From CAVRZY01 sp963725415 (GTDB taxonomy: Bacteria > Acidobacteriota > Terriglobia > Bryobacterales > Bryobacteraceae), in the NCBI GenBank assembly GCA_963725415.1, contig CAVRZY010000035.1, positions 6,640 through 70,639 of the forward strand: a stretch of 64,000 nt of DNA. The letters run 5' to 3'. The stretch's first letter is position 1; every line of letters starts with the position of its first letter. Positions 51,910 to 62,122 of the stretch are shown one piece after another. A program made the translations under genes and the position numbers. The notes beneath the pieces are model-generated. The model was not told where the DNA came from. It did no database searches and saw only the letters and a program-made list of their open reading frames with translations.

Positions 51910-52980
51910 ATGCCTACCCTGGCCCAGATTCTAGCCGGCAACACGCGCGAAGGCGCACTCTGGGAACCGCTGGACGCCAGACGGATTCGGTGTTACGCCT
52001 GCGGCCACTGCTGTCCCATTTTTGAAGGGCAGCCGGGGGTCTGCAAAGTCCGGTTCAATCGTGGGGGCAAGCTGTACGTGCCCTGGGGTTACGTGGCTGG
52101 GGCGCACTGCGATCCCATCGAGAAGAAGCCCTTCTTCCATGTGCGGCCCGGCGCGTCAGCCTTCAGCTTCGGGATGTTGGGGTGCGACCTGCACTGCGCT
52201 TACTGCCAGAACTGGGTGAGCTCCCAGGCCATTCGAGATCCCCTGGCCGTGGCTGCGCCGTTGCGCGCCACGCCCGAGGGGCTGGTGCGGAGCGCCCTCG
52301 AGCTGGGGGCCGAAGCCGTGGTAAGCACCTACAACGAGCCGCTCATCACCGCCGAGTGGGCGGTGGCCATCTTCCAGGAGGCGCGCGCGGCGGGCCTGCT
52401 GACCGGTTTCGTCTCCAACGGCAACGCCACGCCGCGTGTGCTGGAGTACCTCCGGCCTTGGCTGGACCTGTTCAAAGTAGACCTGAAGAGCTTTCAAGAC
52501 CAGCGCTATCGCGAGCTTGGGGGCCGGCTGGAGCCGGTGCTGGACAGCATCCAGCGCATTTTCCAGATGGGTTTCTGGATGGAGGTGGTGACCCTGGTGG
52601 TGCCCGGCTTCAACGACAGCGACGACGAACTGCGCCAGATGGCCGAGTTTCTGGCCGGCATCTCGCCCGACATTCCCTGGCACGTGACCGCGTTTCACCA
52701 GGACTACAAGATGGCGGGTCCCCAGAACACGCGGGCGGACGACTTGTTGCGGGCCGCTACGATCGGGCGCCGCGCGGGGTTGCGCTATGTCTACTCCGGC
52801 AATCTTCCCGGGGCCGTGGGGGGCGGCGAGGATACATGCTGTTGGAACTGCGGGGAGCGGCTGATCCGGCGCCGCGGCTTCCACATCCTGGAGAATCGGC
52901 TGGTCGCCGGCGGCCGCTGCCCGTCCTGCGCGAGTGCAATTCCCGGCCGCTGGGCGCCGGCGCCGGGCCTGCGCGCTTAG
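51910..52980 (+). CDS. amrS: AmmeMemoRadiSam system radical SAM enzyme
   Basis: 356 residues. 'RIRCYACGHCCPIFEGQPGVCKVRFNRGGKLYVPWGYVAGAHCDPIEKKPFFHVRPGASAFSFGMLGCDLHCAYCQNW' contains extra N-terminal cysteines and the radical SAM CDLHCAYC (CxxxCxxC) motif, in the arrangement of AmrS. 'VVSTYNEPLITAEWAVAIFQEARAAGL', 'VDLKSFQDQRYRELGG' and 'PWHVTAFHQDYKM' follow, and a C-terminal zinc-like cluster (CCWNCGERL…CPSCASAI) ends it. The other system members (AMMECR1 and MEMO1 homologues) are not seen in the window. The modified substrate is unknown. Confidence 0.9.
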   Translation: MPTLAQILAGNTREGALWEPLDARRIRCYACGHCCPIFEGQPGVCKVRFNRGGKLYVPWGYVAGAHCDPIEKKPFFHVRPGASAFSFGMLGCDLHCAYCQNWVSSQAIRDPLAVAAPLRATPEGLVRSALELGAEAVVSTYNEPLITAEWAVAIFQEARAAGLLTGFVSNGNATPRVLEYLRPWLDLFKVDLKSFQDQRYRELGGRLEPVLDSIQRIFQMGFWMEVVTLVVPGFNDSDDELRQMAEFLAGISPDIPWHVTAFHQDYKMAGPQNTRADDLLRAATIGRRAGLRYVYSGNLPGAVGGGEDTCCWNCGERLIRRRGFHILENRLVAGGRCPSCASAIPGRWAPAPGLRA

Positions 52981-53019
52981 CGGGTCGTGGATAAACTCTG
53001 GCAGACCGGTCGGCGGAGG

Positions 53020-53114
53020 GAATTTCGGGGACAGGCAACGAAACTTCCTCGGCTAAGTGCCTTAGTTTGAATGGCCGCCTCGACACGGAGTTTCGTCGCC
53101 TGTCCCCGAAATTC
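53020..53114. repeat. 95-bp palindromic element with GGGGACAGG arms
   Basis: GAATTTCGGGGACAGGCAACGAAACTTCC (left, from 53020) is complementary to GGAGTTTCGTCGCCTGTCCCCGAAATTC (right, to 53114) apart from two positions. The CCTGTCCCC block also occurs in the palindrome at 1431-1565 and near 10511. It sits between amrS and the PyrD-PyrK gene. Confidence 0.8.
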
Positions 53115-53182
53115 GCGCAGAGGCATGGCGCCATTCCTGCTATCATCTGTGGGGAGCATTGAACCGCAGCGCCGCCTGCTTT

Positions 53183-54892
53183 ATGTTGAGTTCACCATTT
53201 GATCAACCTTTCAAGGTCGGGCGGAAGTCGGTCAACGGGCACTTCGTCATTCCGTCTGGCATACGCTGCACGCATGCGAGTACCATCGCGAAGTGCTTTT
53301 CCGAAATCCCTTCCATCGGGGTGATTACCACAAAGAGCGTCAGCCTTTCGCCCCGCAAAGGCTACCGCGAGCCGATTTATGCCCGATACGCGCACGGCTG
53401 CTATATCAATGCAGTGGGCCTGGCGAATCCCGGTGCGGAAGCGTTCCTTGCAGAATTCGAGGGTATTGAAATACCGTCTGACAAGTTTCTGCTGGTCTCG
53501 CTTTTCGGGGCCGACATCGAGAGCTTTGTCGAGGCTGCCAGAATACTCAAGCCCATTGCGGATGGGTTCGAGCTCAACATGTCCTGTCCGCACGCAAAAG
53601 GTTTCGGCGCGGAGATTGGTCAGGACACCGAACTTGTGAAGAACATCGTCGGAGCAGTTGCGGAGGCCGCGGGCCTCCCCGTGATGGTCAAACTCTCGGC
53701 GATGCTCCCCGGCCTCGACCGGACCGCCCAGGCCGTGACCGACGCGGGCGCTGCGGGCATCACCCTCACCAACACGATAGGTCCGGCGCTGGCCGCGGTG
53801 CGTGACGTTCCCATCCTCCACAACAAGTTTGGAGGCCTGTCCGGAGACGGCATCCGTCCGCTCGGCCTGCGCGCCGTAAAGCAGGTCCGGGACGCCATCG
53901 GCCCCGACCCGCTGATCATTGGCATGGGCGGAATTGTCTCGGCAGAGCACGTCCGGCAGTACCGCGCCGCTGGAGCTGACCTGTTCGGCGTAGGCAGCGC
54001 GCTGACCGGAATGGACAGCGCCGCCGTGCGGGAGTACTTCAATGCCCTGCACCAGGACCTTTACGAGGGAACCGACGTGCGGGTCCGGCGGAACTCCTGC
54101 GAAGCTCTCATCAGCATGGAATACGCGCCGGCGCGGATCGCCTCACGCATCCCGATCAGTTCCGGTGTGTTCAAACTCGTTCTCGAGAGCCTGTCACGCT
54201 CCTACAAGCACGGCGACCTCGCCGGACGATACTTCTTCCTGTGTGTTCCGGGCGTTGGCGAAAAGCCCTTTGCAGTGTTCTCCAGCGAGGAGAAAAGCAT
54301 CATCGTTCGAGTGGTCGGAGAGTTCAGCGGCTTTCTGGCGGAACTTCAGGCCGGCGCCGAGATTCTTCTGCGCGGTCCCTACGGCCGCTCGTTTCCCGAC
54401 CTTGAGGACTCGACACTCGTCCTGGTGGGAGGTGGAACTGGCACAGCGTCGCTGCTGGAAGTCGCCCACAAGTGCCGGCCATCGAATCGAGAGATATTCG
54501 TGCTGGGCGCCAAATCGCGCGATCAATTCTTCGACCTGGAACGATTTCGGGAACTCGGCACTGTCCTGCTGGCGACCGACGACGGAACGCTTGGCTTTCG
54601 AGGCTATGTGTCGGATCTGCTGCGCGAGGTCGTGGCTGAAATACCCGCATCCGAGCGGGAGGACCTCGTCTTCATCAACTGCGGTCCCGAACCGATGGTG
54701 TGGGAATGCTTCTCGATAGAGGAAGCCATCGTTGCCGAGGATAGGATCCTGGGGGCGATCGAGTATATGACGAGCTGTGGTGTTGGCATATGCGGGAAGT
54801 GCGCCAGTCCGTCCGGTGCGCTGACATGCATCGACGGGCCGTTCCTCCGGCTTAGAGACTTCCAGCCAAGAGGCCGCCAGTCGAGCCCTTGA
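53183..54892 (+). CDS. Dihydroorotate dehydrogenase fused to its PyrK-type electron-transfer subunit
   Basis: 569 residues. Residues ~1-300 are a class 1 PyrD barrel: 'VITTKSVSLSPRKGYREPIY', 'YINAVGLANPG', 'ELNMSCPHAKGFGAEIGQD', 'NKFGGLSGDGIRPLGLRAVKQVRDAIG' and 'IIGMGGIVSAEHVRQYRAAGADLFGVGSAL' (FMN phosphate site). Residues ~320-560 are PyrK-like: 'ASRIPISSGVFKLVLES…GRYFFLCVPG', 'LLRGPYGRSF', 'LVLVGGGTGTASLLEVA' and the terminal [2Fe-2S] motif 'MTSCGVGICGKCASPSGALTCIDGP'. In most bacteria PyrDb and PyrK are separate proteins. The start is taken at ATG 53183; TTG 53159 would add eight residues. No other pyrimidine genes are nearby. Confidence 0.85.
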   Translation: MLSSPFDQPFKVGRKSVNGHFVIPSGIRCTHASTIAKCFSEIPSIGVITTKSVSLSPRKGYREPIYARYAHGCYINAVGLANPGAEAFLAEFEGIEIPSDKFLLVSLFGADIESFVEAARILKPIADGFELNMSCPHAKGFGAEIGQDTELVKNIVGAVAEAAGLPVMVKLSAMLPGLDRTAQAVTDAGAAGITLTNTIGPALAAVRDVPILHNKFGGLSGDGIRPLGLRAVKQVRDAIGPDPLIIGMGGIVSAEHVRQYRAAGADLFGVGSALTGMDSAAVREYFNALHQDLYEGTDVRVRRNSCEALISMEYAPARIASRIPISSGVFKLVLESLSRSYKHGDLAGRYFFLCVPGVGEKPFAVFSSEEKSIIVRVVGEFSGFLAELQAGAEILLRGPYGRSFPDLEDSTLVLVGGGTGTASLLEVAHKCRPSNREIFVLGAKSRDQFFDLERFRELGTVLLATDDGTLGFRGYVSDLLREVVAEIPASEREDLVFINCGPEPMVWECFSIEEAIVAEDRILGAIEYMTSCGVGICGKCASPSGALTCIDGPFLRLRDFQPRGRQSSP

Positions 54893-54928
54893 GAACCCGG
54901 TTGCGGATGCTTTGCCGGGACGGCGCTT

Positions 54929-55702
54929 CTACTTCACGCACACAAAGATCGTAGCATCGCAGAAAAGCAGGACCACCCATTTGACGAGCGCGCAGCGCCG
55001 GCAGGCTTCCAGCAGCGCCCGCTTCCACGGATTCGTGATGCCATCCAGGTCGGCCGCCTCCACCCGGTCCAGTACCTGGGAGAAACCCAGCTCCCGGAAG
55101 ACCCGCCGCAGTTGCGCGTGCGTGAACTGGTTGAAGTCGATGCCCAGTTTCATGATGTCGGGACCCTGGCGGGCCATACGCAGGCGATAACGCCAGCGGT
55201 TGGGGAGCCACCCGTACAGGGGAAAATGGTACTCGCCCGACCCCAGGCTGAACTTGTTGGTCGAGGAGAAGAAGAACACGCCTCCCGGCTTCAGGGCATC
55301 GAAGACGCGCTGGAGCGCCTTCTGCCAGTGCTCGACGTGCTCGAAGACCGAATCGCCAATCACTACGTCGTACTGCGCTGTCCCGATGTCCGCCTCCTCG
55401 ATATTGCCTAACTCGATATCCGGATCGATGCCGTGAGCGCGGCCGAGCTGTCTGGAATAGTCAATCAGTTGGGGACTGATCTCGAGTCCTTTGCAGCGGA
55501 TATTCCTGGCCTGGCACAATAAGGTGAACCAGCCCGCGCCGGTCCCAATCTCCAGGATTCGGGCACCGGGCTCGATTTTCTTGAACTGCTGGATCCTGTT
55601 GAGGCGGGCCTCAAAGTCGGCTTCCTTCTCTTCGAGACTATGCAGCCTGATGCTCTCGATATACCGCGTCACATCGGCCAGTTCTTCGTTGTGAATCCGC
55701 AA
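54929..55702 (-). CDS. Class I SAM-dependent methyltransferase
   Basis: 257 residues. 'ARILEIGTGAGWFTLLCQARNIRCKGLEISPQLIDYSRQLG' is the SAM-binding motif I/II region. 'QYDVVIGDSVFEHVEHWQKALQRVFDALKPGGVFFFSSTNKFSLGSGEYHFPLYGWLPNRW' is typical of UbiG-like methyltransferases in polysaccharide loci. A C-terminal hydrophobic stretch (ALVKWVVLLFCDATIFVCV) may associate with the membrane. It sits at the edge of the polysaccharide region; a broken relative lies at 61898. Confidence 0.85.
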   Translation of the reverse strand: MRIHNEELADVTRYIESIRLHSLEEKEADFEARLNRIQQFKKIEPGARILEIGTGAGWFTLLCQARNIRCKGLEISPQLIDYSRQLGRAHGIDPDIELGNIEEADIGTAQYDVVIGDSVFEHVEHWQKALQRVFDALKPGGVFFFSSTNKFSLGSGEYHFPLYGWLPNRWRYRLRMARQGPDIMKLGIDFNQFTHAQLRRVFRELGFSQVLDRVEAADLDGITNPWKRALLEACRRCALVKWVVLLFCDATIFVCVK

Positions 55703-55768
55703 AACGCCCTCCTCAGCTCCTCTTTCGCGAGCGTCGGGCTCCGACCGTAACCAACAGCGTGGCTCGCG

Positions 55769-58700
55769 CTAAGAGGACCGGCGCAGAAGGCCTTTGGCCG
55801 CCTTTCGGAGCGCCGGAGTCTGCGTGCGGTTCGGTCCCGGCGGCAGGTTGAACGCTGTGCCGGCAGCCGGGAGTTCAAGCTGCGGGGCATCCAAGGAATC
55901 CTTACTGAAAATAACTGCATACTTCTTGTCACTGACGTAGAACTCCGCGCCGAATGTCTGAGAGGTCTCTATCTTGGTGAAGGTTGGAAGCTTCGCCGAG
56001 GCGTCCAACGTCGGCTTCAGCACATTCAGGAAATAGTCGGTCTGGCTTCCAGGAGCAGGCTCGATCTCCAGGCGCCATCTGCCGTAGCCCGGATTGAATA
56101 TGGGAATGTAGTTGGGGTTGGCGGCTTCCGCCGGATATTCCGGCATCCAGGTCAGCGATCTGTGGTTGGGAATGACTCCTTCGTTGTAGTCTTTGACCCA
56201 GAAATCCTTCATGTGGCGATGGAAATGCCTGTAACTGGGTGCATTCTTGCGGTAACCATCCGGGTGGGACTCCTCGGCAGGATCCCTTCCCCCGATTTTT
56301 CTGTAGTGGAACTGGTTGGGGAACAGCGTCTTCAGCAGCAGCGCGGCATATCCTTTTCGCATGTCGAAGGTGATCTGGTCCTTGTCAGAGGGCTGGGTAT
56401 CGTCAACCACGATCTTGGCTTCCGTGACATCCGTGTGAATCGATTCTCCGGGGTCGATGGTTTGCACCGTGCCACCCACCTGGAGTTGGTCCAGAGCGTG
56501 AATAAGCCACTTCTTTTCGAAATTTGGATTCGTGCTCTCGACGGTGTCGGCGATAAACAGGAGGTCGAGATCCCGAAGGTACACCAGCCTGCGGTATACC
56601 TTGTTGACCTTGGGAGAGTTGTCGGGGTTGGAGAAGCGCGGGTTGGTGTACGCGTTGGTGATATCGGCCACCACCCTCACGGCTCGCCCATTGTCCTCGA
56701 AGAACACTACTTTGGCCACGTCAAAAATGTCACGGCTGGCCTCAAAATCCTCCGGATTCCGCACCGAGAGCCCCCATGGGGCTCATGGTTCGCTGGCCGC
56801 CGTCATTGGGGATGCAGACGGAGTCGCCGACGTCCGGAGCGGTGATTTTAGTTCCCGCGCCTTTCGCATCGCAGCCCATGCCCGCCAGAAAGTTCTTGAA
56901 GACTTCCGAAGGATCGCCGATCAACAGCGTGTTGGCGCTGATGGTTCTGGTGTAGTAGGAGATGTGCTGCGGGTGGTTGACGTTGTTGTCGTAGTTACCG
57001 GTCTTTGGAGCCAGGTCGCGGTGCTTGAAAATGGTGAAGCTCCCTTGGTCGAGGTGCTGATGGCTGTCCAAATGAGGCCCAGCCCAGAATGCAATCCAGG
57101 TTGCATCCGGCGAATCCCAGTCGTGGCGGATGTAGACGTATCCCATGCTGGGATCAAAATGAGAAAGTCGTGTCGGTTTAACCAGCGCCGGCCGCGGTAA
57201 GTAGTACAGAACGTCGTAAAAGCAGTCCGTCACGCCAAGCGCTTGATCGATGCTGGGCTGGCGGTAGACCCAGTTCCAGACGTTCGCCCCTTCGGTCGCC
57301 GCAAAGCGCCGGGATAGAATGAGTCCATTGGGCCGCAGATTGACGCTGTGCCAGGAGGCGCCCCGGCGGCCGTCGCCCCCAACGGAGGCCTGCTCGACCA
57401 TGACTCCGGGGTAACCGTACTTGATGGGCGAGCCCGGCCCTCCCATGGTGCCCGGGTAGCTGGCGAAAGCATCATAAAGCAGCCGCTGCTTGAACCAGAC
57501 ATGGCTGACAAACAAGTCCTCGCCGGTGGCGTAGAACACCAGATTGGCTGTCCGAATGAAGTCCGAAGCCGTGGGGGCCGTGCCGTAGGCATTCCCCTCC
57601 GCCGCAGCGCCCCCCTTCCCCATGATGTCCAGCGCCTTCAGGATCTCGTCCCAATAGTTTCTAGACCAGCCCAGCAGCTTCATAGCTTCCGGATTCTCGC
57701 CCAGGGTGGCGTAGGCCGCGCCGCCAGGCCGTATGCCACGGCCGCCCCATCATTGCGAAAATAGGCGCTGGAGGAGGGGTTACGGACATAGGTGTAAGTG
57801 CAGGCCTCGTTCAGCCACTCGACCAGGTCTAGTTTCTGCTCCGGAGTAAGCTGCTGGTAGCCCCAGTCGTACAGCAGGGCTACCTGGGCAATGAATGTGC
57901 CGCCCTGATAAGCTGCGTCGTGAGTGCTGCCTCCGTAAAGATCCACAATCCGGGTGAATCCGCCGGCACGGTCAGTCCCGTTCTTGTATATCTTCTTGCG
58001 GAGCAAGTCCCAGGTCCAATCGAAATACTGCCGCTCCCCATTCACCATGTAAGCGAGCAGATAGGACGTGACGATGGCGCCTTCTATATTGCTGCTGGTC
58101 GGTTTGGTCTTGACCCAGTTGTAAAAGCGCGTCCAAATGGAATTACCCGAATCGCGCAACGACTTGATCTGGCTGAGTAACTTCCGATCGATGTGCAGGC
58201 GGGGATGCTTTCTCAGGCCCACAGTCACCCGGGCGGTGGCCTCGCTGAACTCGCCGGTTGCCGAGTTCCTGACTCGCAGACGCAGCAGGTAAACGCCCGG
58301 CGCTTCAGGGTTGAACGAGAAAACCGGAGTGTCGGCCAGTGGCTGGCCGGGGGGGTAGGAAGATCCGTAAGCCGGCTTGTCAATGGTCCACAGATAGGTC
58401 AGGCCGGTGTTGGTGCCGTCCGGCAGGATCGAGTTGCGACCGTCAACGTCGACTGGACGGGTCACCGCAAAAACGTCTTGCGTTTTGGCCTGTGGCATGG
58501 TGCGGCTCCACTGGATCTCAAGCCGGGGCCGCTCTTGAGGGTTGCTGTGTTCGCGGCTGTAAACGTAGCCTCGGTTGTTGAACTCAGTGGCGAAAAGCGT
58601 CACGCTCATGGCGTTCTTGCCGCTGGCCCGGAGGGCCTTGGCCAGATCTGTGAGATCGGCTGAGTATTCGCCGGGATCGTTGGCCACGATAGGTTGGGAC

Positions 58701-59221
58701 CGGTAGGGCAATGCATTGAAATCCTTGGAGTCCGACATGCCATCGGCTGCCCAGGAGACGCCCCGGGCCGCTTGCACCCAGGTTGCCTCGCCTTCCACAA
58801 ACTCGGTCGCCTGGTCGTAGACAAAGTACTTCCTTGGCTCCGTGGGAGCGCTGGAGCCCACGCTCTGAAACGTCACGAACAGCTTGGCCGACGTAATTGT
58901 GGACACAGCCGGTAAAGTCGTCAGATCGAAGCGGAACAGAACCTTACAATAGTTCTGGTAGATTCGCAGAGCGGTAGCGGATCCATAGTTGGTGTCCCTG
59001 AACCACGTCGATATGTAGGTGTCCGCCACTGGTTCCAGGCTCCAGACCGCCTCGGCTGAGGAAGCGCTGCGGGTCGCCGCCGGTTTCCGGGCCAGCGGTT
59101 TGTGAGCTTGCCAGGAAACCCCCGAGTTGAGAAATGCGATGACAATCAGAAGGGCTGCTTTTGTTAATGATTTGATTTGTCCAGGCATGAATTCACCCTG
59201 TACCTGTCCATTGTACTTCAA
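55769..59221 (-). pseudogene. Large secreted heparinase II/III-like protein, two frameshifts
   Basis: Three consecutive reading frames make one ~1130-residue protein. The first (from ATG 59221, or ATG 59188) has a signal peptide, a DNRLRE-like domain ('EPVADTYISTWFRDTNYGSATALRIYQNYCKVLFRFDLTTLP…'), an Ig/PKD-like region, then an alpha/alpha-toroid ('HIDRKLLSQIKSLRDSG…WTRFYNWV'). At ~57719-57726 it shifts to '…TLGENPEAMKLLGWSRNYWDEILKALD…HLDSHQHLDQGSFTIFKHRDLAP' (heparinase C-terminal sheet with DSHQHLDQGSF). At a G5 run (~56771) it shifts again to 'RNPEDFEASRDIFDVAKVVFFEDN…'. Both breaks are single-base. Intact, it would be a polysaccharide lyase acting outside the cell. Confidence 0.75.
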
Positions 59222-59521
59222 GAATGCGGCGAGAACCTGCCTCCACTATTAGAGCCTGATCTCTTTGCGCCCCGTGAAGACTCTGCGTGCTGGCCGCCTC
59301 CGGTGTCGCCGGCCAATTGAGGATTGAATCATTGACGATTCCACTGCGGCCTCCGGATATGCCTCCGCCAATCATCAATGAAAAATCGTCAATCGTCAAT
59401 TCTGCGATCGTCAATTCCCCGGGTGGGCCGCTGTGCCCGCACCTCCCACTCGTTCCGCCGTTCGGTTGCGGCCATGCCGCGATACGCAGACGCATTGCCT
59501 CGGGCCGAATCAGGGTGGGAT
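59222..59521. other. Intergenic space with GATTGA-type element
   Basis: 300 bases between the heparinase-like and O-antigen-ligase genes; its main content is the second copy of the GATTGA inverted-repeat element. No gene is supported. Confidence 0.6.
59288..59422. repeat. Dispersed inverted-repeat element with GATTGA core (copy 2 of 2)
   Basis: The left flank TGTCGCCGGCCAATTGAGGATTGA and right arm GATCGTCAATTCCCCGGG mirror the element at 1273-1425. The left 35 bases are clearly homologous between the two. The interior holds AATCGTCAATCGTCAATT-type words instead of the 15-bp tandem array, so the cores have diverged. Confidence 0.7.
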
Positions 59522-60949
59522 TCATCGGGGCAAGTTCTTCAGCGAAGACTGGCGCGCGAAAGCGGGCCGCCTCCAGGGCGGACGATAGCCGTTGACCGCT
59601 GCCCCAGACGGGCGGGCAGGGGCACGGCCGCCCGCATCGGACTCCGCGCCCGCCACCGCCTGCGACAGCTCCGCCGGCGCAGCCAGACCCCATGCCACGG
59701 TCAACCCCGCCAAAACGGGATAGTACATGTCATAGGCCAGATGCGTCACAAACGCACCCACCGAATAAGCGAGCAGAGCCACTCTCAGGCAGAATGAAGC
59801 GTGAGCGACGTCAGCGCCCAACACGCCACCGGCCTCCCTGCCGCGCTTGCCGAGAGATCGTATGAGTCTGAGACAGCACAGCAGAGACGCCAGATAGAGG
59901 AACAGCGCCGGCAAGCCGTTCTCGCTGGAGAGCTGGGTGTAAGTGTTGTGGGTGCCCCGCCACATCCCTGGCCCTCCCTGGAGACTGGCGTCCACGTCTT
60001 GGGCCACAGGAAACATGCCCGGTCCCACTCCCAGCAGGGGATGCTCCACAGTGATTCGCACACTCTTCATGAGCAGGGCCCACCTGGCCTGTGCGGAGCC
60101 GGTGGCCACATCTTCCGTGCGTTGCTCCTGTTCCGAAGATGGTTCGCTGTATTCCTGCGAGTCACCCGGGCTGAACAGAATGAAATAACGCTCCTTCAAG
60201 TGCCCCGGCAGGAAGGCGGCTGCCAGCGCCACCGTCAGCATAGCCGCCAAGCCCACCTTGATCTTTCCGGTCAGGGAAGCCTTGATGAAGAGCTGCACGA
60301 TGAGCACCGCTAGGGCGATCAGCGCGGTGCGCGAGCCGGTCCTGGTCAACACCGCCAGCATGGGCGCTACCCCCGCCACGGCCAGCCCTCGGCGCAGGGG
60401 GTGCAGGTTCGGATCGCTGGCGATGTACCACCAGAAAGCCAGTCCGATAACCATCACTAGGCCCATTTCGTTGGGATTCGCGTACCGGCCGTAAGGGAGA
60501 TAGATCCGTCCTTCCTTGGTCTCTCCAAGCAGCAGGGTCCAGATGGCCAGCGCCGTAACGGAGTACGCCATGGTGTGCATCAGTCGCCGGCACTGCCGGC
60601 AGGTGTAGGTCAAACCTACGATCAGCACGTACATCAGGAAGGACTTCGCCATGCCCTTCATGGTCTCGAAGCTCCCGCCTTTCCAGTAGCTGAAGGGCGT
60701 GGCCACCATCATCCAGGCCACCATCCCTACCAGGAAAACGCCCACGCGGGAGGAGAAAACACGCAGCACGCCCCCCGTGAGCACCGCCGCGGCCACCGCC
60801 AGCCAGTAGGTCAGGATGGGGACATGGAGATACCAGAATCGGTCCATGATCCTGGCGTGCACCAGGAACAGGAAGACCACCAGAAAAAGGAATCCAATCT
60901 TCTGGAACGGGGTGAGCGGCGCTGCACGAAGAGGCTCAGCAAGTGTCAT
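59522..60949 (-). CDS. O-antigen ligase/polymerase (Wzy/WaaL-like) membrane protein
   Basis: 475 residues from ATG 60949 (the longer frame to 60997 has no better start). About twelve helices are present, starting 'KIGFLFLVVFLFLVHARIMDRF'. The large periplasmic loop carries the ligase signatures 'ITVEHPLLGVGPGMFPVAQDV' and 'GTHNTYTQLSSENGLPALFLYLASLLCCL' (HNxY/F…E.G motif). Family members polymerise or ligate lipid-linked glycans. It belongs to the polysaccharide region with the flippase and the methyltransferase. A short Arg-rich cytosolic tail ends the protein. Confidence 0.88.
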   Translation of the reverse strand: MTLAEPLRAAPLTPFQKIGFLFLVVFLFLVHARIMDRFWYLHVPILTYWLAVAAAVLTGGVLRVFSSRVGVFLVGMVAWMMVATPFSYWKGGSFETMKGMAKSFLMYVLIVGLTYTCRQCRRLMHTMAYSVTALAIWTLLLGETKEGRIYLPYGRYANPNEMGLVMVIGLAFWWYIASDPNLHPLRRGLAVAGVAPMLAVLTRTGSRTALIALAVLIVQLFIKASLTGKIKVGLAAMLTVALAAAFLPGHLKERYFILFSPGDSQEYSEPSSEQEQRTEDVATGSAQARWALLMKSVRITVEHPLLGVGPGMFPVAQDVDASLQGGPGMWRGTHNTYTQLSSENGLPALFLYLASLLCCLRLIRSLGKRGREAGGVLGADVAHASFCLRVALLAYSVGAFVTHLAYDMYYPVLAGLTVAWGLAAPAELSQAVAGAESDAGGRAPARPSGAAVNGYRPPWRRPAFARQSSLKNLPR

Positions 60950-61095
60950 GGTGCTCCATCTGATCCCGCCTCCCGGAGCAAGTTCCGCCCTCGCCAATCC
61001 AACGTTGCTCTCAAGAACGAGCTACTCTCCAATGTAACATCCCGCCCTGCGCTTGCACATTACCTCCGCGGGCGTAAGGGTGCTGAGGCTACTCC

Positions 61096-61791
61096 CTAAG
61101 CCCTTCGCCTTAGAGCGCGTGAAGTCCCGATCAAGTGACCCCCGCCAGCAGGAGTCAGAAGGACTGCGCGTGCTTGATCAGCCGGCCCCCGTCTTGACCA
61201 ACCATGGCAGCAGGTCGACTCGCAGTGGCCGTCGTAGGCGCTCTCTTCCTGCTGGCCGTAAGCGGGGATCTGGGTGGAATCCGTCTGCGGAACCACCCGT
61301 TGGGACGAATCGACGGCCTCCACTCTGCCGGTCAGCTCGCGGTTGATCCGGGGCAGGCCGGCGAAGTTTTCGTCCTCGGCCAGCATCTCGGTCCCGAAGG
61401 ATTGCAACCGCGAAGTCAGCGCCGCTCCGCGCTCCTGGATCTTGTTTGAGCCGATCGGGCGGAAGCTCGGATATTGGGAAAGCTGCCCGGTGTCGTTGAC
61501 ATCCTCGTAGTCGGCCAAGCGGCTGTAGGCGGACTGCCGAAACAGATCGGCCAGGGGAAACTGCGTGTTGCTCCCACGGCGAGGGTCGGTCACATGCTGT
61601 TCAATGAGTTCGCCGAAGCCGAGTCGCTCGTCGAGTTCGCGGGACCACAAAAGGCCGCCGTGGCAGGTGACTCGTGAACCTCGCAGATCGATGTTCAGAG
61701 AAGCATTGAATGAGAGCCGAAGGGACCGTTCTTGTCTTCCACCCCTCGGGTGTCCTCCTCTGTAGTCCCTGCATCGCGTTGGAACCTGCAT
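61096..61791 (-). pseudogene. IS1380-family transposase remnant
   Basis: The minus-strand frame 'FNASLNIDLRGSRVTCHGGLLWSRELDERLGFGELIEQHVTDPRRGSNTQFPLADLFRQSAYSRLADYEDVND' and 'IQERGAALTSRLQSFGTEMLAEDENFAGLPRINRELTGRVEAVDSSQRVV…DSTQIPAYGQQEESAYDGHCESTCCHG' match the N-terminal part of IS1380-type transposases, including one DDE Asp region (…DSTQIP). The rest of the ~430-residue protein is missing, and the sequence decays after 'CHGWS'. Intact inverted ends are not identified. It is a dead fragment within the polysaccharide locus. Confidence 0.7.
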
Positions 61792-61897
61792 GAATAAAGG
61801 CGACGGAGACTGTCAGAAGGCTATTGGGCCGGGTTCAGGGTGGAAGCCCTCGTGAAGACGTGACCGAGCCTGGCCGGCGAAGGGCCGCGCCCCAAAC

Positions 61898-61999
61898 ATG
61901 GAAGAAGCATATGTTGGCGCATTGCAGTATGATGTGATTATTGCCGATGTACATTTTGGCGGCCCTGAACATTGTCGCAAGGCCTTCCAGCGGATCTGA
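61898..61999 (+). pseudogene. Fragment of a SAM-dependent methyltransferase
   Basis: 33 residues, MEEAYVGALQYDVIIADVHF… to …CRKAFQRI, align with the EEADIGTAQYDVVIGDSVFEHVEHWQKALQRVF block of the methyltransferase at 54929-55702. Upstream and downstream parts of the gene are not found, so this is a remnant of a related methyltransferase, probably lost when the IS1380 element moved. Confidence 0.55.
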
Positions 62000-62122
62000 G
62001 AGGCAGAGCGTCCCCGATGGAATGCTCTTTGTGCCTAAGACAACTGCTCTCGTGACGCGGCTCGCACTGGCCGCGGAAGCGGCACGGGCGTTTCGGGACA
62101 GTGGCCCTGCAACCCTCTGACG

